Source: Trichaptum fuscoviolaceum (Eukaryota; Basidiomycota; Agaricomycetes; Hymenochaetales; Trichaptaceae). Taken from it: a stretch of DNA of 64,000 nucleotides. Shown one piece after another: positions 59,851-64,000 of the stretch. The position numbers and the translations under genes are program-made. Under the pieces are notes generated by a model. It did no database searches. It was not told the origin of the DNA and worked only from the letters and a program-made list of their open reading frames with translations. Each line of letters opens with the position of its first letter. The stretch's first letter is position 1. The stretch covers positions 1,860,001-1,924,000 of the forward strand of contig CAJSYZ010000011.1 of the NCBI GenBank assembly GCA_910574455.1. The letters run 5' to 3'.

Positions 59851-60991
59851 TATACTACTACCCGTAGTATATGGTCACGGTATAAACTTCGTCGAGTCTA
59901 TCTGTCTTCCTGATAAACAATGATGTTTCGACTTTGTCTTTCCGATAATAGTAAACAATGATGTGTCGTCTTTTTCTTGAATAAAACGCCTATGTCTTGC
60001 TTGATTGTGTGATGATATGACCTTCAACTTGAAGATATTTTGTAAATACTGATCACCACATCTCATACGATGCAGCGCATCCCCAGGCTGCCAGGAGTAT
60101 CTACTAGCCTACTAGTACTCGTACTAGTAGTACCCGAAGGCTTGTTTGTGTTGTGCTTCTACTTTAACATTCAAGTTTCGGGGACATACACCGTGTTAAA
60201 GTTCCTCTGGCTCAAGTTGCCTTCAACATCACTACTTCATCCCTTCAATGTTCCGGGGAGCAAGATGAAGAGGACATGGACGGCAAATTCTTCTGCCAGT
60301 GATGTCTGAGTCGGAGTCACTCAGGCTCACTGCCACTCAGGCTGCCAGTGCCAGTGGCACGCCGGTCACTGGCACGGTGACTTCAAGTTCAACTTGAAGT
60401 TGTGGCACTCACTACTAAGGCTGGCAGGCTGGCACTCAGTTGTCGACTTCAACTTCAAGTTGTTGCTACCACAGGCATAGTACTTGGTGGACATTGAAGA
60501 TGCTCAACACTGGCCGTAGTCACCATGCCATACAACCAGGCTCGTTAACAGAGAACTTCCTCAGGTTGTCTTACGTCCTGGTGTATTTTCTGTTTAACAC
60601 TACGTTCTGCTCTCCAGGATTACATCTTGGCCCGCACCCTCCACTATTGATCGCATCCTACGCAATTATCGGAAAAAGGAACAGCCGCTGCCGTAGGATG
60701 TACAGTTGAGTTGACACGGGATCATCTTACACACTGGCACTGGCAGCCTAGGGCAGGAACCACCTTACAGACACACTTTAACCAATCATCCAAGATGAGT
60801 AAGCTCTATAATATCGTTGATGGCCTCAAGTGACTTTTCAGTAGCGAACTGACGTAGTCATGGCCTCCTCCTCAACTACCACTGTATCCCAACGCCCAAG
60901 TCACCGCAGATTCTCTTCTTCACTTTTCTACCAATTTTCAACATCGAATTCCTCCTGCACGTCCCGATTCTCTCCCAACACCATGCGGGAC
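59851..60991. other. gene-free spacer with small palindromes
   Basis: Contains nested ctagtac/gtactag palindromes (about 60100-60135), cactggca repeats and caacttgaagttg foldbacks (60335-60460). No coding region accepted. It ends in GGGAC (60987-60991) against the LTR of copy 2. Confidence 0.5.
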
Positions 60992-61807
60992 TGTTACGAC
61001 CGTCGGGAATTGTAGCGGGAAACAGTTTCGGGAAACTGGAATTCGCGACAAGAACCCGCGTTCGGGAATCTGGATTCGCGACTGGGAACGAGCGTGGGAA
61101 TTCAGGCGGGAAACGCGCGGGATTCTATCCAGGCGCGTCGCGGGATTCTCAAGGCCAGCTAGGACTCTTCACTGCTTTGAACGTCAAGTAAGCGGATCCC
61201 TAAGGAAGCACTCCACAAGTAAGTATTGCGCAACTAACTACACAGGAGAAAAGAGAGAGATCGCACCTAAGGAAGCACTCCACAAGAGGTCAAAAGTGGG
61301 GTGCTCCTTACGATGCCTACAGCTATTTATCTACTTCGTAAAGACTGTATAGTTAATCTCGCTAAGTGTCCTTGCGCAATGCGCACCTATCTACTACAAA
61401 CGATACATGCTACGACCGCACTGCTAGGCATGTCTATCCCGTCTCTCCAGATGGCTACGGCCTGTCCGTGGACGTCAGCGTCCGGTCCGGGGCCGCGACT
61501 AGCCAGACTAGGTATGCCAGACTGTTGCAGGTCGTCACCTTGAGGTACTAACGGATTAATGAGCGTATGTTGATAAGTGAATGTACGTGTGCCGTGGCGG
61601 GTCGTCGTAAATGAGTGTGTGTATGCGTGCATGGTGGCCGGGACGGTGGTGCGGGATAAGTCACGTGAGCATGGGATCGTGCGATTCGGGAATGAGGTTT
61701 CGCGGGGGAATCCAATGGCGGGATTCTCCCCGCGGGTTTGTCTGCTCATGTCGGGATCCTTGGCGGGAAAGTGCGGGAAATGAGAAAAGGAGCCCGGGAT
61801 CTCGACA
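60992..61807 (-). repeat. 3' LTR of copy 2
   Basis: 816 bp against 818 in copy 1. Two one-base deletions account for the difference (atctcgct against atctacgct near 61360; ttcgcgggggaa against ttcgcgcggggaa near 61700). The outer flank on the plus strand is GGGAC, that is GTCCC in element orientation. Confidence 0.92.
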
Positions 61808-64000
61808 TTACCCCCCTCCAAAGGCGCAACTCCGGGGCGCCAAGCTTGAATCTTGCTCAGGTCACAGAGCTCGATAGCGTTGACTTCTCGAGGGGCGTCC
61901 GGGTGTTTTCGATAGAAACTGCGAATTTTAGCCTTTGCATTACCCATATCCTTTGCGGGAATCCATGTATCTTCCGCGCTCGAATATCCCTTCCATCGTA
62001 CCAAATATTCAAACCTCCGTCTAAACCGTCTAGCATCCAGAACCTCTTCCACCTCGTACTCCAGATCTCCTTCTACTTCGACTGGGGGCGGGGGGGTTGC
62101 GTTCGACCGGGAATGTCGTCTTCGTGGTATGGCGAGAGCAGCGATACGTGAAATACGGGATGAATCTTCAGCGACGCGGGGAGTTCGAGTTCGTAGGTGA
62201 GGTCACTTAGCTTTGCCTTCACTTTATACGGCCCTAGTCGTTTCGGTAATAATTTGCGCGCTCCTGGTCGCCGAACGTTCGTCGCCTCGAGCCATACTTT
62301 ATCCCCGACTGCGTACTGCGGGGCCTCGTTCCTGGCCTGATCGTAGTGCTGCTTCATGCGCTCTGCCGCAACCTCTAAAGCCGCTCTTGCCTCTTCCTGT
62401 GCCTGCTGAAGCTCCTGTAGTCGTGCGTCCGCTGCGGGGACCGTGGACAGGCCGTCGCTCGGGGCAATCGTGAATTCGGGATTGTAGCCGTAGACAAGCG
62501 CGAACGGGGATTGTCGGGTTGCCGCGTGTGCTTTCGTGTTGTGCGCGAACTCTGCCATCGGGAGAATCCGGCCCAGTTTTCTTGTCGTGTATCTATGAAA
62601 GCCCGTAAATATTGTTCCAGCTCTTGGTTTACCCTTTCGGTTTGCCCATCCGTCTGCGGGTGATACGCAGTCGACGTGGTACCCTTGATACCGAGTCGGG
62701 AAAAAAGGGCTTTCATGAACTGCGCGACAAACTGTGGTCCTCGGTCGGATATGATCTGGCGGGGGGTTCCGTGCAGCTTCCAGACGTGCTGCAGGAATAG
62801 TTCCGCAGTTTCCGGTGCATCAATGTCAGACGTGGTCGGGATAAAATGCGCTTGCTTGGTGAGACGGTCGACCACCACGAAAATTGCGTCGTAATCCTCA
62901 GATCGGGGGAGCTGGGTGATGAAATCGCACGAAATCGCTTGCCAGGGGCCCTGCGGGATTTCGTTCGGTTGCAGGAGTCCTACCGGGCGTTGGGATCGGT
63001 TCTTCGTGCGTGCGCAGGTATCGCATCCCGAAACGTATCGTTCTACGAAGTTAGACATCCCCCGGGCCACCAGTAGTTGCGGCTTACCATCTCAAACGTT
63101 TTCCAACGTCCAGGATGTCCGGCGGGGAGACTGTCGTGGTAAGTCTTCACCACATCCCGGCGAATGGTCTCGTCTTCCGGGACGTAAACCTTACCCTGGT
63201 ACAGGATGAGGCCTTCCTCGGTGCTCCAGTCCTCAAGTTCCTTGGTCAGGACTCGAGGCGCCTTGGACTTGACCAGCTCGATCGCGTCCACCAGTTCGTC
63301 TTCATATTGATCTGACTTACGAATGCGTCGTAGGAGGGCCTGATCCCCGTGTACCTGCGTCATTCCCCGACGAATTGCCTTTAGTCGAAACATTTCGGGG
63401 GTCAAGAGGGTCCGTCCCGTGTTGTCTTCGCCTTCTGGTTGAAGATCGACGCGTCGTGACATGGCGTCGGGTTTGCCCCCGAGTCGCCCTGGGCGATGGC
63501 GAATCGTAAAATCGAAGCGGGTGAGGAACAGACTCCACCGGGCTTGGCGTCGCGTCAGCGTTCGGGATTCAGAGAAATATAGCAGATTCTTGTGGTCAGA
63601 CACGATATCGAGTTTATGACTCGCACCTTCGAGATAATGTCGCCACTCGTCAAGAGCTCTAATAATCGCGAGTAGCTCCTTGTCATAAATCTCGTAGTTG
63701 CGTTCCGCATCGTTGAGGGATTTCGAGAAAAAGGCGACCGGATGTATCAGCCCGTCGTCGCCTTTCTGGGACAAGACCGCGCCAGTCGCGAAATCAGAGG
63801 CGTCGCATTCCACGATGAATTGCCGCGACATGTCTGGCATCATCAGGACGGGGGCGGTCGTGAACATGCGCTTGAGATAGTCGAAAGCGAACTGCTGGTT
63901 TTCTGTCCAGGCCCAGCGAACGTCCTTCTTCAGCAGCGTCGTGAGCGGTTTGACGATGTGCGAGAAATCCCGAATGAAGCGTCGATAGAAATTCGCGAAC
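61808..64000 (-). pseudogene. Pol of copy 2 (RT to chromodomain, partial)
   Basis: Open segments: RNase H and zinc finger (63867-63043), integrase core (63070-62375), and integrase C-terminus plus chromodomain side (62558-62073, with GARKLLPKRLGPYKVKAKL read through without the shift seen in copy 1; then 62052 onward with EEVLDARRFRRRFEYLVRW). The segments are offset from each other by single-base indels, so no full-length product can be made as written. The 5' part lies outside the window. Confidence 0.85.

Larger units (their letters stand above)
60992..64000 (-). mobile_element. Ty3/gypsy chromovirus, copy 2 (truncated by window end)
   Basis: Same family as copy 1 in opposite orientation, highly similar but with several single-base indels. 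Its 3' LTR is 60992-61807, then the chromodomain, integrase, RNase H and part of the reverse transcriptase up to the window edge. Pol is broken by at least: a missing base near 62562 (gagaatcc against gagtaatcc in copy 1), two extra C near 63059-63062, and G-run changes near 62085-62095. Reverse orientation and near identity make the pair a hot spot for recombination. Confidence 0.93.

Noticed and set aside
60062..60310. Plus-strand open frame in the spacer between the retrotransposons
   Set aside because: Built largely from ctagtac/gtactag palindromes; hydrophobic by chance.

Overview
The window looks like nuclear DNA from a mushroom-forming basidiomycete (Agaricomycete). Genes are intron-dense, with introns mostly of 45-70 bases. 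TRP1 is the fungal GATase-IGPS-PRAI trifunctional fusion. An Slt2-type MAP kinase is present, several genes belong to multi-copy families that I know only from Agaricomycetes, and a Ty3/gypsy chromovirus is present. Functions are inferred from reading translated segments by eye; no database search was possible. Left part (1-16.5 kb): mostly ordinary chromosome, with a secreted cupredoxin-like protein, a cytochrome P450, an unassigned helical protein, a large aromatic-acid-exporter-like membrane protein, an F-box-like protein, a coiled-coil protein with two ACGCGT boxes just before its start, and a large Agaricomycete protein carrying an in-frame TAG. Middle (16.5-40.4 kb): a repeat-bearing gene-free stretch, then a transposase-like zinc-finger gene divergently paired (123 bp apart) with a basic-tailed companion. 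Next come two F-box-like paralogues that begin with a 20-nt first exon, a housekeeping block (nag1, trp1, cell-wall-integrity MAPK, a four-helix membrane protein), and a third copy of the 20-nt-exon family. Right part (40.4-64 kb): an accessory, decayed region. It holds fragments of unrelated conserved genes (YJU2 splicing factor, pentatricopeptide protein, group III histidine kinase nik1, WD40 protein, a nearly intact 3'-5' exonuclease with one frame break) among CATG-rich blocks and mosaic repeats. Two chromovirus copies in opposite orientation follow. Copy 1 is complete with apparently identical 818-bp LTRs; copy 2 runs off the window. Copy 1 has a Tf1-style self-priming signature. The outer flank of copy 1 (GTCCC) is repeated, inverted, beside copy 2, which suggests the 1.4-kb segment between them was inverted by recombination. 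How the genes relate: nag1 feeds amino-sugar carbon back to fructose-6-phosphate and is convergent with trp1. The MAPK belongs to the cell-wall integrity pathway, so cell-wall turnover is a loose common theme but not evidence of a cluster. No biosynthetic cluster, CRISPR array or tRNA was seen.
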